A DNA stretch of 64,000 bases from Brevibacillus brevis (GTDB lineage: Bacteria > Bacillota > Bacilli > Brevibacillales > Brevibacillaceae). The notes below the pieces were generated by a model. It did not search any database. It saw only the letters and a list, made by a program, of their open reading frames with translations, and was not told the origin of the DNA. The position numbers and the translations under genes are program-made. The stretch lies in the NCBI RefSeq assembly GCF_001039275.2, contig NZ_CP030117.1, positions 4,620,501 through 4,684,500 on the forward strand, given 5' to 3'. Below, piece by piece: positions 1 to 7,958 of the stretch. How positions within the stretch are numbered: position 1 is the stretch's first letter; the number at the start of each line of letters is the position of its first letter.

Positions 1-417
1 GTACCGCTCGCAATGGACTTGCTATGGCCAGTCTTCCTTCTCATCCCAGGAATCGGGTTTCATATTTTCTTTTTTATGAACCCAAAGCCAAATCGTGCTG
101 GATTGCTCGTGCCAGGCGGGATCTTGCTCGTTTATGCCCCACTCTTCTTTTTCAGCCAGCTATTTTTTCACGGGGATATGAGCACGACGTGGCCCTTCTT
201 CCTGATCGGTCCTGCCGTGGGGCTTACCGAGCTGTACATATTCGGCAATCGCAAACCCGCTCTCTTGATCCCCATTGGCATCCTCACCGTTCTTGCCATC
301 GTATTTTTGATTGCGAATCTGGCGTCCACCCAAGTGGGCGGCATCCTCGGCCTGATCCTGATCGTATTGGGCGGGATCATGGTGACACGTAAGAAAAACG
401 ATGACTATCCCGTGTAG
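1..417 (+). CDS. Small integral membrane protein, 5' end outside the window
   Basis: The frame is open from base 1, and the ATG at 13 has no ribosome binding site in the twelve bases before it, so the gene probably begins upstream and is cut by the window. The visible part has about four hydrophobic segments and ends in a short charged tail (TRKKNDD). Two similar stretches, WPVFLLIPGIGFH and WPFFLIGPAVG, look like an internal duplication of a helix pair, as in small LiaI/LiaF-type membrane proteins. That likeness is from memory of the family and no function can be named. It converges on lytT with a shared terminator between them. Confidence 0.7.
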   Translation, partial: VPLAMDLLWPVFLLIPGIGFHIFFFMNPKPNRAGLLVPGGILLVYAPLFFFSQLFFHGDMSTTWPFFLIGPAVGLTELYIFGNRKPALLIPIGILTVLAIVFLIANLASTQVGGILGLILIVLGGIMVTRKKNDDYPV

Positions 418-429
418 GCAGTCAAAAAA

Positions 430-473
430 AACAGACCAATCCTCCCCAAACCGGACGCAGGATTGGTCTGTTT
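430..473. terminator. Bidirectional terminator
   Basis: The arms AACAGACCAATCCT (430-443) and AGGATTGGTCTGTT (459-472) form a perfect stem, with A-rich bases on the left and T-rich bases on the right. It sits between the convergent membrane protein gene and lytT and can serve both. Confidence 0.85.
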
Positions 474-476
474 CCT

Positions 477-1259
477 TTAAAACCCCAGTCGTTTCTTCAA
501 TTCCTTCACGACATTGCGACTGACAGGCACTTCTGTTTTGCGATGATCCTGCATGACGAGATGAATCGAGCCTTTGAACCAAGGGACGAGCTCTGCCGTT
601 TTGGATAAATTGACAATAAAAGCGCGATGCGTCCGAAAAAATTGCTGACGGGACAGTCTGCTCTCCAGCTCCTGCAACGTAAACGTGGTCGCATATTGCT
701 CACCTGCTGTATAAATGCTCGCATACCTTCCTTCCAAGGTAGCATAGACGATTTCGTTTGGATCAATCAGCATGATTTTGCCATTTTTCTCCACCGGGAC
801 ACGACGCGGCTGAGTATCGACCAGCACATTTTGCAGAAGGGACTGTAGCCTTTCCTCCAGTAGAGGTGACGTGTCCAATGCAGGCTCAATTTTCCGCCTC
901 ATTCTTCGTACCCGATTCATCGTCTTTTCCAGACGCATTTCGCTGAACGGCTTGACGATATAATCGACGGCTTCGGCCTCAAATGCTCGAACCGCATGAA
1001 ATTCATAAGCACTTGCGAAGATGATGACAGGTGGATTGACCATGGATTCCAGAAGCTCCTGCCCCACATCGACGCCATCCCTGTCCTGCAAATGGATGTC
1101 CAAAAAAACCGCATCCGGCTCTGTCTGAAGCACCGCTTCCAACGCCTCTTCCCCGCTGCCCGCCTCTCCTACTACGGACACCTCCGAAAACTGCTCCAGC
1201 AAATACCGCAGTTCTTCTCTGGCAGGCGTCTCATCATCGACGATGAACACTTTGAGCAC
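477..1259 (-). CDS. lytT: LytT/LytR-type response regulator
   Basis: This 260-residue cytoplasmic response regulator has a receiver domain at about residues 1-120. The acidic pair is D8/D9, the phosphoacceptor is D54 (VFLDIH) and the conserved lysine lies in IVKPF. A LytTR DNA-binding domain covers about 150-255 and contains FRTHRAFIVNL. The gene overlaps the end of the lytS kinase gene by 26 bases, so the two are one operon and a cognate pair. In other Bacillales this pair responds to membrane potential or pyruvate and controls holin-like or pyruvate-transport genes. No lrgAB or pftAB genes lie in the window, so the target is unknown. Confidence 0.93.
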   Translation of the reverse strand: MLKVFIVDDETPAREELRYLLEQFSEVSVVGEAGSGEEALEAVLQTEPDAVFLDIHLQDRDGVDVGQELLESMVNPPVIIFASAYEFHAVRAFEAEAVDYIVKPFSEMRLEKTMNRVRRMRRKIEPALDTSPLLEERLQSLLQNVLVDTQPRRVPVEKNGKIMLIDPNEIVYATLEGRYASIYTAGEQYATTFTLQELESRLSRQQFFRTHRAFIVNLSKTAELVPWFKGSIHLVMQDHRKTEVPVSRNVVKELKKRLGF

Positions 1260-2961
1260 TGACGTTCACCCCTATCGGTAATTGTATGGTGCATGTTGTG
1301 CCGCTCCCGCTTTTGCTCTCGATCACGATTCCATACGGTTCTCCGTAGATCGACTGGAGACGGCTTTTTACATTGGCAAGACCGATCCCGGATAATTGCC
1401 GCCCTGCACTCTTCTCATCTAGGGCTGGCTCGAATGGGTCCACTTTCATTCCTACTCCATTATCTGCCACTGTCAGTTCGACGGTTTGCTTTTCTTTGCG
1501 GCGCGCACGAATCACGACGGTTCCCCCTTCGCGCTTGGGCAACAGCCCGTGCTTGACCGCATTTTCTACCAGCGGCTGCAAAATCAGTCCTGGCACAGTA
1601 AACCGCTCTACCCCATCCTCGATGTCGTACTCTACATGGAGCTTGTCCCCGAACCTCGCACGTTCGATAGCCAAATACGCTTCGATATGCTCCAGCTCAC
1701 GCGCCAAACTGACATATCCGCCAGAGTCATGCAAATTACGCCGGAAGTACTCCCCCAAATGAATCAACAGTTCGCGCGCCTGCTCGGGCCGGAAGCGAAT
1801 AAAGGAAACGATCGTATTGAGCGCATTAAACAAGAAATGAGGATTGATCTGCGCATGCAAGGCTCTGATTTCTGCATCTGCCAACAGACGGGACTGCTTC
1901 TCTAGCTCAGCCAGTTCGAGCTGACTCGATATCAGGTTCCCCAATCCGCGTACGAGTTCCAAGTCCACCGCCGATAGTTTTCGTGAGCGATCCTGATACA
2001 GCTTGAGCACGCCCGCCACTTCACGTCTTCGCATCAGGGGGACAAGGATCGCATAGCGCAAGGAACAATTCGTCTCCCTGCATCCAATCTCTTCCTTCGT
2101 CTGGGCAATCTTTACTTCTTTTGTTGATAAAACTTCACGGGTCGCCTTGGTCGTTATGCCTTCTCCCACTACGTGATGGGATGAGCCTGCGCCAACATGT
2201 GCAAGTACAGAGCGCGTATCGGTAATCGCTACCGCTGCTACACGCGTCGTCCGCAATATTTCCTCCGCTACCTTATGGGCAGAGTCATACGTCAGTCCTT
2301 GACGCAAGTAAGACAACGTTTTGTCCGCTACTTGCAGCGTTCGCTGGGCTTGGAGCGCGCCAATCCGATCCTCTTCCTTTTTGGCCAAATCAATAATAAT
2401 GATCAAAATAGCAATTCCGACCGAATTGACGATAGACATCGGTACACTTATGGCCTGCACCAATGCCAAAGCGTCAGCGTAAGGACGTGCGATGAGCAGA
2501 ACAATTCCCATTTGCAGCCACTCCGCCAAGAAACCGACGACGAGTGCTGTCGTCCACCCGATTTTTTTGCTGCGGTTACGGCGGAACTGATAAATTAATC
2601 CCGCAAACAAGCCCTCGCTTATCGTCGAGATGGCACAAGCCACGTCCGTAAAGCCCCCCAATGAATAACGATGAATCCCCGCAATCAGTCCCGTCATCAG
2701 CCCTACCCATGGACCAGCCAGCAAGCCCGCCACGACAGTCCCAATCACGCGTGAATTCGCGATCGCATCCTGATACCAGATGCCATTATATGTACCCAGT
2801 ATGGAAATAGCAGAAAAAATGACGACCATCAGTGCTTTTTCTCGCCACGTTGCTTGCTGGTTCAATATGCTGCGGAATGCACGTACACGCGTAAACAGCA
2901 AGGCCACCACGATCAAAACAGCCGTCCGCTCCGTCAACGGAACCATTAATGCCATGTTCAT
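1234..2961 (-). CDS. lytS: LytS-type sensor histidine kinase
   Basis: From the ATG at 2961 this is a 575-residue membrane kinase. That start has AGGAG upstream; an in-frame start 51 bases earlier lacks a good site. Residues 1-195 form the 5TM-5TMR_LYT sensor with several transmembrane helices. A GAF-like domain covers about 205-350 and contains C304 and C309. The His_kinase motif NPHFLFNAL has the phosphoacceptor at about H375. The HATPase domain follows, with LVENAVKHG and DNGVGM. It should autophosphorylate and pass phosphate to the overlapping LytT. The promoter must lie in the 160 bases upstream, but I see no clear consensus there. Confidence 0.93.
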   Translation of the reverse strand: MNMALMVPLTERTAVLIVVALLFTRVRAFRSILNQQATWREKALMVVIFSAISILGTYNGIWYQDAIANSRVIGTVVAGLLAGPWVGLMTGLIAGIHRYSLGGFTDVACAISTISEGLFAGLIYQFRRNRSKKIGWTTALVVGFLAEWLQMGIVLLIARPYADALALVQAISVPMSIVNSVGIAILIIIIDLAKKEEDRIGALQAQRTLQVADKTLSYLRQGLTYDSAHKVAEEILRTTRVAAVAITDTRSVLAHVGAGSSHHVVGEGITTKATREVLSTKEVKIAQTKEEIGCRETNCSLRYAILVPLMRRREVAGVLKLYQDRSRKLSAVDLELVRGLGNLISSQLELAELEKQSRLLADAEIRALHAQINPHFLFNALNTIVSFIRFRPEQARELLIHLGEYFRRNLHDSGGYVSLARELEHIEAYLAIERARFGDKLHVEYDIEDGVERFTVPGLILQPLVENAVKHGLLPKREGGTVVIRARRKEKQTVELTVADNGVGMKVDPFEPALDEKSAGRQLSGIGLANVKSRLQSIYGEPYGIVIESKSGSGTTCTIQLPIGVNVSAQSVHRR

Positions 2962-3073
2962 TTGTTTATCCCACTCCTGTCGCTGCCCGATGGTTCCTGT
3001 TCGTTTCTGCAACTAATCAAAATATTCACTTTTCATACCGTATTTCCCTCTTGCTTCTCTTCCTTTCCTAGTG

Positions 3074-3103
3074 AAAAAGGTTGCCGAAGTGATTTCGACA
3101 ACC
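3074..3103 (-). terminator. Terminator of the GNAT gene
   Basis: On the minus strand a GGTTGTCGAA/TTCGGCAACC hairpin with one mismatch is followed by five T. It lies 20 bases past the acetyltransferase stop codon. Confidence 0.75.
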
Positions 3104-3122
3104 CATGGATACCCGTATCGTT

Positions 3123-3950
3123 TTAGTATTCGAACTCCAGTATTTTCCCCTTTTCTTTCGGTTCAAATCCTAGCTTTGTTGCCAGTCGCACTGACTCCTC
3201 ATTGGTTTCCAGCGTGGTCCAGTGCGGGGTCAGCCCATGTTCCATGCAATGCTCCAGGTACGCCACACAAGCTAGCGTAGCAAAGCCCTGGTTCATGTCG
3301 GTTTCCTCGTAGGTTTCCACGCTAATTTCATGATCAAGCTCATGGACACAGCAAGACAGGCAAGCACTCACAATCGTATTTCCTTTACATACGCTGAAAC
3401 CTACACCCCACTGCAAAAAATCATCCACCGAATGATAGAATTCCTCTACAACCTCGATCAGGGTGTTGTCAGGGTCGTCTTCTATGACACCTGCATCGAT
3501 TCTTTTCAACGTGTATCCTTCAGGCAGAGGGCGATAGCTGATCTTTCGCGCTTGGAATTGCTCGGGATTGAACTGGTAGTAATACTCCCAATCCGTTTCT
3601 ATCTCTCGATGCGAGATAGCTTTGGTCACTGCCTTTTCCCACGCTTCATCAGGCACAACTGCCAAAAAATGAGTGCCCCCGCATGATTCGGTCGTATATC
3701 TGCGTAATTCCCCCTCGATAAAGGCACCCAGATCGGCTGTGAACGCTTCATTGGCAGCATCCCCTACGAAAATACTGATCACGCCGGTTTGATCGACCAA
3801 TGCTGTCCGGGGCTGCTCCACATCATCTACGTAAATCGCTCCTCGATTTGTCCCATTGATAATCGCATGGATGGTCAAATCGTTCACGTTATCAGGTGAC
3901 AGCAACGTCCTGATTTTTGCATAATCCTTTGGTTCCAATCGATGAATCAT
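3123..3950 (-). CDS. GNAT-family N-acetyltransferase (GNAT_acetyltran type)
   Basis: The 275-residue protein has a C-terminal GNAT fold. The recognisable part is EETDMNQGFATLACVAYLEHCMEHGLTP followed in position by the ETNEESVRLATKLGF element of strand and helix near the CoA site, here described only in outline. The N-terminal half, residues 1-150, is a lead-in domain seen in this subgroup. The acceptor substrate is unknown. It starts 42 bases after the ECF sigma gene on the same strand, with AAAGGGA as ribosome binding site, and ends at its own terminator. The two are probably co-transcribed. The cluster CLSCCVH near residue 200 is cysteine-rich, with no evident metal motif. Confidence 0.8.
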   Translation of the reverse strand: MIHRLEPKDYAKIRTLLSPDNVNDLTIHAIINGTNRGAIYVDDVEQPRTALVDQTGVISIFVGDAANEAFTADLGAFIEGELRRYTTESCGGTHFLAVVPDEAWEKAVTKAISHREIETDWEYYYQFNPEQFQARKISYRPLPEGYTLKRIDAGVIEDDPDNTLIEVVEEFYHSVDDFLQWGVGFSVCKGNTIVSACLSCCVHELDHEISVETYEETDMNQGFATLACVAYLEHCMEHGLTPHWTTLETNEESVRLATKLGFEPKEKGKILEFEY

Positions 3951-3992
3951 CGCAATTTCGTCCCTTTCTCTCTCTTTTGGACATCTGTGTAC

Positions 3993-4601
3993 TTATGCGG
4001 CTGACAGCGGAGCGAAGTCATCCAGATTCAGACTCAGCTTCCGCACAATAGTCGGGTCATCGTCCACGTTCCTTTCCTGGGAGGATTCCAGCTCTTCTGC
4101 AAGCAGTACGCGAGCCCGGTGCAGCCGGGATTTCACTGTGCCTTCCGGGACACCTACTCGCATGGCGACTTTTTTGATCGGCAAATCCTCGTAATAGTGA
4201 AGCCACACGACGATGCGCAGCTCTTGCTCCAACTTCCATACCGCCTCTGTTAGTTCAATCGCTTCGTAGGGGGCTTGTATGGCTATCTCTTCGATTTGCA
4301 GTGAAGACAGCTCTACGGTTCGGCTTCGTTTCTTTTTTCGCAGCCATTGTCTGCATTCGTTTATGAGAATTTGGATCATCCATGTTTTGAAATAAGCAGG
4401 CTCTCGCAGCGTTCGGATGGCTCTGAATGCTTTCATCATCGTATCCTGCACCACATCGGCACAATCCTCGTCCCGCCCGATATAGGTTCGTGCCAAGCCA
4501 TACAAGGTACGCTCGTACATTTGAATGACTCTAGCGAAAGCTTCTACGTTACCGTCCTGTGCAAGCTGAATGTCTTGCTGAACGTCCCTCTTGATGATCA
4601 C
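3993..4601 (-). CDS. ECF-type RNA polymerase sigma factor
   Basis: This 202-residue sigma-70-family factor of the ECF group has region 2 at about residues 10-80 (DCADVVQDTMMKAF) and region 4 at about 110-170 (LPIKKVAMRVGVPEGTVKSRLHRAR). I chose the GTG at 4601 because AAAGGAGG lies ten bases upstream; the frame stays open to 4676 but no site supports a start there. A short acidic tail follows region 4. Unlike the other two ECF genes here, it has no DUF4179 anti-sigma gene beside it and is followed by a GNAT gene instead. Its regulon cannot be told from the sequence. Confidence 0.88.
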   Translation of the reverse strand: MIIKRDVQQDIQLAQDGNVEAFARVIQMYERTLYGLARTYIGRDEDCADVVQDTMMKAFRAIRTLREPAYFKTWMIQILINECRQWLRKKKRSRTVELSSLQIEEIAIQAPYEAIELTEAVWKLEQELRIVVWLHYYEDLPIKKVAMRVGVPEGTVKSRLHRARVLLAEELESSQERNVDDDPTIVRKLSLNLDDFAPLSAA

Positions 4602-4705
4602 ATTGCATAAGCCTCCTTTTATCTCCAATTTTTGGTTCCTATTAGTATAGATGATAGAGTCGAGTAAATGGTTCATGAGTTTTTATTTTTCTGCTTCGCA
4701 AATAG

Positions 4706-4747
4706 AAAAAGACCATCCCTTCCGCTTTTTCAGCCTGAGATGGTCTT
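4706..4747 (-). terminator. Terminator of hppD
   Basis: On the minus strand an AAGACCATC stem (4739-4747 with 4709-4717) is followed by TTTTTCTATTT. It lies just past the hppD stop codon. Confidence 0.8.
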
Positions 4748-4770
4748 GTCATGCTCGTTACATCAATGAA

Positions 4771-5862
4771 TTACAGATTACCTCTGCGCTCCTGCTCGCG
4801 CTCCAGCGCCTCGAACAGTGCCTTGAAGTTGCCATTCCCGAAGCCGCGTGCTCCTTTGCGCTGGATAATCTCGATAAACAGCGTTGGACGGTCTACAATC
4901 GGCTTGCTGAACAGCTGCAAGAGATAGCCTTCGTCGTCTCTGTCAACCAAGACACCCAGCTTTCTCAGCGCCTCGATGTCTTCGTCGATTTCTCCTACAC
5001 GCTCTTTCAAATCTTCGTAGTACGCATCTGGTACCATGAGGAAATCTACACCGTTATCACGCAGCTTCGATACAGTGTCGATTATGTCGTTGGTCAGGAT
5101 CGCAATATGCTGCACACCTGGTCCTTTGTAGAACTCCAAAAACTCCTGAATCTGCGACTTGCGGCGTCCTTCTGCTGGCTCATTGATCGGGAACTTGATG
5201 CGTCCTGTTCCGCTTTGCATTACTTTGGACATGAGCGCAGAATACTCCGTCGAGATGTCGTCCTCACTGAAATTTTGTACGGCTGTAAAGCCCATGACCT
5301 TTTGGTAGTATTCTACCCACTCATCCATGACCTCGACGTTACCAACAATGTGGTCGATGCCGATGATACCCGTACTCTCCCCTTTGACTGGAGATTGGTA
5401 AGCTTTAAAGCCTGGGAAGAATGGGCCGTTGTAATTTTTTCGTTCGATAAAGGAATGAATGTTTTCGCCGTACGTACCGATAATCGCTTTTTTGACCGTC
5501 CCGAATTCATCGGTATACTCAGTCGGTTCCATGATCGGAATGGCTCCGCGAGAAACGGCCTCCCGGTAAGCCTGCTCACAATCCTCTACACGCAGGGCAA
5601 CGTCTTTGACTCCGTCCCCATGCTTTTTCACAAAATCCGCGATCGGGCTGTCAGGCGTAAGCGCCCCACTGATCACGAACGTCATATGCTTCTGCTTCAA
5701 AACGTAAGAAACCTTTTCCCGAGAGCCTGTCTCCAAACCCGCATAGGCTACTGCTTCAAATCCAAACGCATTTGTAAAATAGTGCATAGCTTGCTTGGCG
5801 TTCCCTGTATAAAACTCCAGATAGTCCCAGTCCTGAATCGGGAAAAAATCGGTATTGCTCAT
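4771..5862 (-). CDS. hppD: 4-hydroxyphenylpyruvate dioxygenase
   Basis: This enzyme converts 4-hydroxyphenylpyruvate, O2 and iron(II) to homogentisate and CO2 in tyrosine breakdown. It is 363 residues long, normal for bacterial HPPD, with two vicinal-oxygen-chelate halves. The iron ligands fit H171 (GIDHIVGN), H252 (GVQHIAIL) and E331 (LFIEII). The C-terminal signature RKGARGFGNGNFKALFEA closes the active site. It stands alone: no homogentisate dioxygenase, fumarylacetoacetase or aminotransferase gene is adjacent. A cre-like site and direct repeats upstream suggest catabolite repression plus a second regulator. Homogentisate may also feed brown pigment formation. Confidence 0.96.
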   Translation of the reverse strand: MSNTDFFPIQDWDYLEFYTGNAKQAMHYFTNAFGFEAVAYAGLETGSREKVSYVLKQKHMTFVISGALTPDSPIADFVKKHGDGVKDVALRVEDCEQAYREAVSRGAIPIMEPTEYTDEFGTVKKAIIGTYGENIHSFIERKNYNGPFFPGFKAYQSPVKGESTGIIGIDHIVGNVEVMDEWVEYYQKVMGFTAVQNFSEDDISTEYSALMSKVMQSGTGRIKFPINEPAEGRRKSQIQEFLEFYKGPGVQHIAILTNDIIDTVSKLRDNGVDFLMVPDAYYEDLKERVGEIDEDIEALRKLGVLVDRDDEGYLLQLFSKPIVDRPTLFIEIIQRKGARGFGNGNFKALFEALEREQERRGNL

Positions 5863-5897
5863 TGCCTACCCCTCCGCTTTCTTGTTCAATTATTGAC

Positions 5898-5925
5898 ATT
5901 ATTTTGTGAATTGGGATTATTTTGT
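5898..5925. promoter_or_regulatory. Direct repeat upstream of hppD
   Basis: The decamer ATTATTTTGT occurs at 5898-5907 and again at 5916-5925, a period of 18 bases, within 65 bases of the hppD start. This spacing would place two protein subunits on nearly the same face of the helix. The binding protein is unknown. Confidence 0.4.
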
Positions 5926-5943
5926 CGTTATCTTGAGAGTACA

Positions 5944-5958
5944 TTGGAAGCGCTTCCT
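5944..5958. promoter_or_regulatory. CcpA-binding (cre) site upstream of hppD
   Basis: TTGGAAGCGCTTCCT fits the degenerate cre consensus WTGNAANCGNWNNCW at every fixed position and has a perfect 12-base palindrome at its core. A weaker version with one mismatch lies on the minus strand at 5989-6003. Both are in the upstream region of hppD, consistent with glucose repression of tyrosine catabolism. Confidence 0.6.
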
Positions 5959-6040
5959 CATGCAAGAACACGGAACAACGCGAAAACGCTCAAACGCTTT
6001 CATTTATTAAAGTACACATGCGAATAACAACTGGATACCA

Positions 6041-6073
6041 AAAAGCCACCGATCAAGTTGACCGATGGCTTTC
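6041..6073 (-). terminator. Terminator of the thioredoxin gene
   Basis: On the minus strand AAAGCCATCGGTCAA pairs with TTGATCGGTGGCTTTT, and a short T run follows. It lies 15 bases past the thioredoxin stop codon. Confidence 0.75.
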
Positions 6074-6087
6074 GCTGCGTTTTCCTA

Positions 6088-6405
6088 CTACTTATGTTTG
6101 AAAACAAATTGTTTCAGTTCCGCTAGAGGAGCCGCTCCTACGACTTTGTCGATCAATTCCCCGTTTTTGAGCAAAATGGTCGTTGGCAAACTCATAATGC
6201 CATACTGATTGGCAATCTCCGTTTGTTCATCGACATTGACCTTTAGGACTCGCACTTCGCTGCTATGCTCCCCATCAAACGATTCGAGTATCGGTCCAAA
6301 AAAACGGCATGGCCCGCACCAAGGTGCCCAAAAATTGACGAGGGTGTAGCCTTCGCTTTTTACATCTTGTTGAAAGGTAGTGTCAGTCGTGTGGCAAATG
6401 CTCAT
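6088..6405 (-). CDS. trxA: Thioredoxin
   Basis: The 105-residue cytoplasmic thioredoxin has the redox motif WCGPC (C30, C33), the cis-proline at P74 (MSLPTT) and a KNG turn near the C terminus. It has a strong ribosome binding site, GGGGAGG. It may be a second thioredoxin rather than the housekeeping one, because it stands alone, is divergent from an Rrf2-type regulator, and shares an overlapping promoter with it. That layout suggests control by the redox- or iron-sulfur-sensing regulator. The gene symbol is by family only. Confidence 0.9.
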   Translation of the reverse strand: MSICHTTDTTFQQDVKSEGYTLVNFWAPWCGPCRFFGPILESFDGEHSSEVRVLKVNVDEQTEIANQYGIMSLPTTILLKNGELIDKVVGAAPLAELKQFVFKHK

Positions 6406-6522
6406 TTGTACTTTCCTCCCCTTTTTATGTTGAACAGTTATTCAAAATGACCATTAAAGAGCTTTAATATCCTTAATAGGGACAAAAAAATAACTCGCTG
6501 TACTTGGATCATTTCAAACAAC

Positions 6523-6575
6523 TTGTTCACAGACTTATTGTATCTATAATATCCTTTAAAAATTTTTTGTGTCAA
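6523..6575. promoter_or_regulatory. Overlapping divergent promoters of trxA and the Rrf2 gene
   Basis: On the minus strand TTGACA (6570-6575) and TATTAT (6546-6551) are 18 bases apart and drive trxA with a leader of about 130 bases. On the plus strand TTGTTC (6523-6528) and TATAAT (6545-6550) are 16 bases apart and drive the Rrf2 gene. The two -10 boxes lie on top of each other, so polymerase can serve only one direction at a time. Confidence 0.65.
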
Positions 6576-6695
6576 GTTGCACCACCCAAAAATGGTCATC
6601 GAAAGTTCAGATGCCAGCACGAATCACTCTTCCCCTTGATCATGCTTCGCATTCACTTTATGATGGATGTATTAAGTCCATGATTGAGGTGTCTT

Positions 6696-7100
6696 ATGAA
6701 GTATTCACAGGCAACAGACTATGCCCTCCATGCGATGCTCTATCTGGTGGCAGAAGCGCCTGATAAACCCGTTAGTGTTCAGCTTTTGGCAGAGAAGCTA
6801 GGCGTTTCACAAACGTACCTGTCCAAAATGCTGACGAAACTGGTCAAGGCTGGGTTGATCCACTCTGTCTCTGGCGCAAATGGCGGATACAAGCTCAAAC
6901 GCAACCAGGATGATATATCGTTTCTGGATGTTATCCAAGCTATTGAAGGGACAACCTCCTTGTTTGAATGCAGCTTCCATCATGATAGTGCGTGTCTGAT
7001 TCAACAGGTTGTGGCTGACGCCGAGCAGCAAATGATGCAAACGCTGAAGAATAAAAAAATTGCTGACTTGGTCACACATATCCCCAACCGTTTGACGTAA
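6696..7100 (+). CDS. Rrf2-family transcriptional regulator
   Basis: The 134-residue regulator has an N-terminal winged helix (MKYSQATDYALHAMLYL, then VSVQLLAEKLGVSQTYLSKML) and a dimerisation helix. In the cluster-binding loop it keeps only C92 and C100 (FECSFHHDSAC). IscR and NsrR have three cysteines there, so a canonical Fe-S cluster would need another ligand, perhaps one of the nearby histidines. I chose the ATG at 6696 with GAGGT six bases upstream, over a TTG 12 bases earlier. It is divergent from thioredoxin and probably controls it and itself. A nitric-oxide, redox or cysteine signal is possible. Confidence 0.88.
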   Translation: MKYSQATDYALHAMLYLVAEAPDKPVSVQLLAEKLGVSQTYLSKMLTKLVKAGLIHSVSGANGGYKLKRNQDDISFLDVIQAIEGTTSLFECSFHHDSACLIQQVVADAEQQMMQTLKNKKIADLVTHIPNRLT

Positions 7101-7115
7101 AACAACTTCCTTGAA

Positions 7116-7146
7116 AAGCTCCGGCCACCTCGACCGGAGTTTTTCT
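7116..7146 (+). terminator. Terminator of the Rrf2 gene
   Basis: An AGCTCCGG...CCGGAGTTTTTCTT hairpin lies 15 bases after the stop codon. Confidence 0.8.
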
Positions 7147-7189
7147 TCATAACGGTATTGCTCAATCGATGAGAAGGGCGTGAACAAGG

Positions 7190-7876
7190 ATGAGCCAATG
7201 GACAGAACAAGCGGCCAAGCAATGGGATCAATTTGCAGAAGACTGGCGAAAACGAAGTGAGCACATGTGGGAAAAAGGTAGCCGCAGCACCATCCTCCCC
7301 TATTTTATGAAGCATGTACCTGTCGGATCGGGACCTGTTCTCGATGCAGGCTGTGGTGACGGCTATGCCAGTTGCAAGCTCGCAGAGCACGGCTATCAGG
7401 TGAAGGGCATCGACATTGCCGGGGAAATGATTCGCCTCGCTCATGACCGGGTCATTTCCTTCCCAGGCTCTGTTCATTTTCAGACAGGAGACATCAGCAA
7501 CCTTCCTTTTGCCGATGATTCATTCTCCGGTGTGCTCTCCATTAATGTAGTGGAATTCACGCCAGCTCCGCTCAAGGCACTCTTGGAGCTTCACCGCGTG
7601 CTCGCTCCCGGAGGAATTCTCGTCTTGGGAATCCTCGGTCCTACAGCTGGCCCCCGTGCACATAGCTATCGCAGACTATACGAAGAGACGACGATCCAAA
7701 ATACGATGATGCCCTGGGAAGCCAAACAGTTGGCGAGCGAAAATGGCTTCACATTGCTGGGCGAAGAGCCGGTATACAAGGAAGGAATTACGCCAGATAT
7801 CGCCGGCCGCCTAAGCGTAGAGCTGCGGGAGGCTGTCAGCTTTTTGACCTTGTTTGCTTTGCGGAAAATAGATTAA
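7190..7876 (+). CDS. Class I SAM-dependent methyltransferase
   Basis: The 228-residue cytoplasmic enzyme has motif I DAGCGDGYASCKLAEHG at about residue 52, an acidic loop GIDIAGEM, motif post-I TGDISNLPFADDSFSG and the HRVLAPGGILVL strand. These are typical of UbiE/Methyltransf_11 small-molecule methylases. The substrate is unknown. It is a single gene that follows the Rrf2 terminator and ends at a bidirectional terminator. Confidence 0.88.
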   Translation: MSQWTEQAAKQWDQFAEDWRKRSEHMWEKGSRSTILPYFMKHVPVGSGPVLDAGCGDGYASCKLAEHGYQVKGIDIAGEMIRLAHDRVISFPGSVHFQTGDISNLPFADDSFSGVLSINVVEFTPAPLKALLELHRVLAPGGILVLGILGPTAGPRAHSYRRLYEETTIQNTMMPWEAKQLASENGFTLLGEEPVYKEGITPDIAGRLSVELREAVSFLTLFALRKID

Positions 7877-7895
7877 ATGAACTTGCCGGTACATG

Positions 7896-7945
7896 CAAAA
7901 AACCCGCAGGAAAGCCACTCTGATAAAGTGACCTTCCTACGGGTT
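7896..7945. terminator. Bidirectional terminator
   Basis: AACCCGCAGGAAAG (7901-7914) pairs with CTTCCTACGGGTT (7933-7945), with an A run on the left. It separates the convergent methyltransferase gene and the secreted-protein gene. Confidence 0.8.
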
Positions 7946-7958
7946 ACCATTCCATATG

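Noticed and set aside
4651..6027. Long plus-strand open frame of 458 codons opposite hppD
   Set aside because: It is the antisense shadow of a clearly identified enzyme gene, with no ribosome binding site and no recognisable protein pattern.
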